A DNA stretch of 22,851 nt, from NCBI GenBank assembly GCA_016783105.1, contig JADHXF010000024.1, positions 1 through 22,851 of the forward strand, written 5' to 3'. The DNA comes from Dehalococcoidales bacterium (GTDB lineage: Bacteria; Chloroflexota; Dehalococcoidia; Dehalococcoidales; RBG-16-60-22). Position numbers and translations under genes: made by a program. Position 1 is the first letter of the stretch. Each line of letters opens with the position of its first letter. Below the pieces are notes generated by a model. The model saw nothing but the letters and a program-made list of their open reading frames with translations. It ran no database searches and was not told the DNA's origin. Below are positions 22,851 through 22,851 of the stretch, in pieces.

Positions 22851-22851
22851 A

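Overview
The window reads as a chromosomal segment of an anaerobic bacterium, most likely a Chloroflexota lineage near Dehalococcoidia. This rests on a tungsten-type aldehyde:ferredoxin oxidoreductase, a ferredoxin-dependent FrhB-like protein, the style of the RecG and beta-CASP proteins, mixed ATG/GTG/TTG starts and sigma-A type promoters. It is a judgement from protein character, not from a search.

Left part (1-10.2 kb): the end of a probable PilT-type ATPase gene; a minus-strand pair of a glutaminyl cyclase lipoprotein and an FrhB-like iron-sulfur protein, preceded by the tail of a decayed MFS transporter gene; a tungsten aldehyde oxidoreductase divergent from a full-length transketolase; an amidohydrolase; a 3' tRNA remnant; a beta-CASP metallo-beta-lactamase ribonuclease; and a divergent PAP2 (DUF212) membrane protein.

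Middle part (10.4-14.9 kb): an accessory-looking stretch of small genes, several with their own near-consensus promoter. It holds a DsbA-family gene whose active-site Cys codon is an in-frame TGA followed by a bacterial-SECIS-like hairpin (candidate selenoprotein), a divergent cupin gene, a 34-residue membrane peptide, two paralogous small HNH-type zinc proteins (the second lacking key catalytic positions), a coiled-coil protein, a 53-residue membrane protein with its own terminator, a membrane-anchored 127-residue protein, and a four-helix membrane protein whose promoter is covered by overlapping palindromes.

Right part (14.9-22.85 kb): a cyclase-family (kynurenine-formamidase-like) hydrolase, a second 3' tRNA remnant, an SDR dehydrogenase, a ThDP-dependent decarboxylase/synthase, an intact tRNA-Gly(CCC), a mandelate racemase/muconate lactonizing family enzyme, and RecG running off the right edge. 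The SDR, ThDP enzyme and enolase-superfamily enzyme may handle organic or sugar acids, but no pathway can be assigned. The intact tRNA-Gly and the two tRNA 3' remnants lie on the same strand, the geometry left by tRNA-targeting integrative elements; no integrase is present.

The best candidates for something new are the TGA-containing DsbA-like gene, the diverged HNH pair, and the promoter-embedded palindromes.
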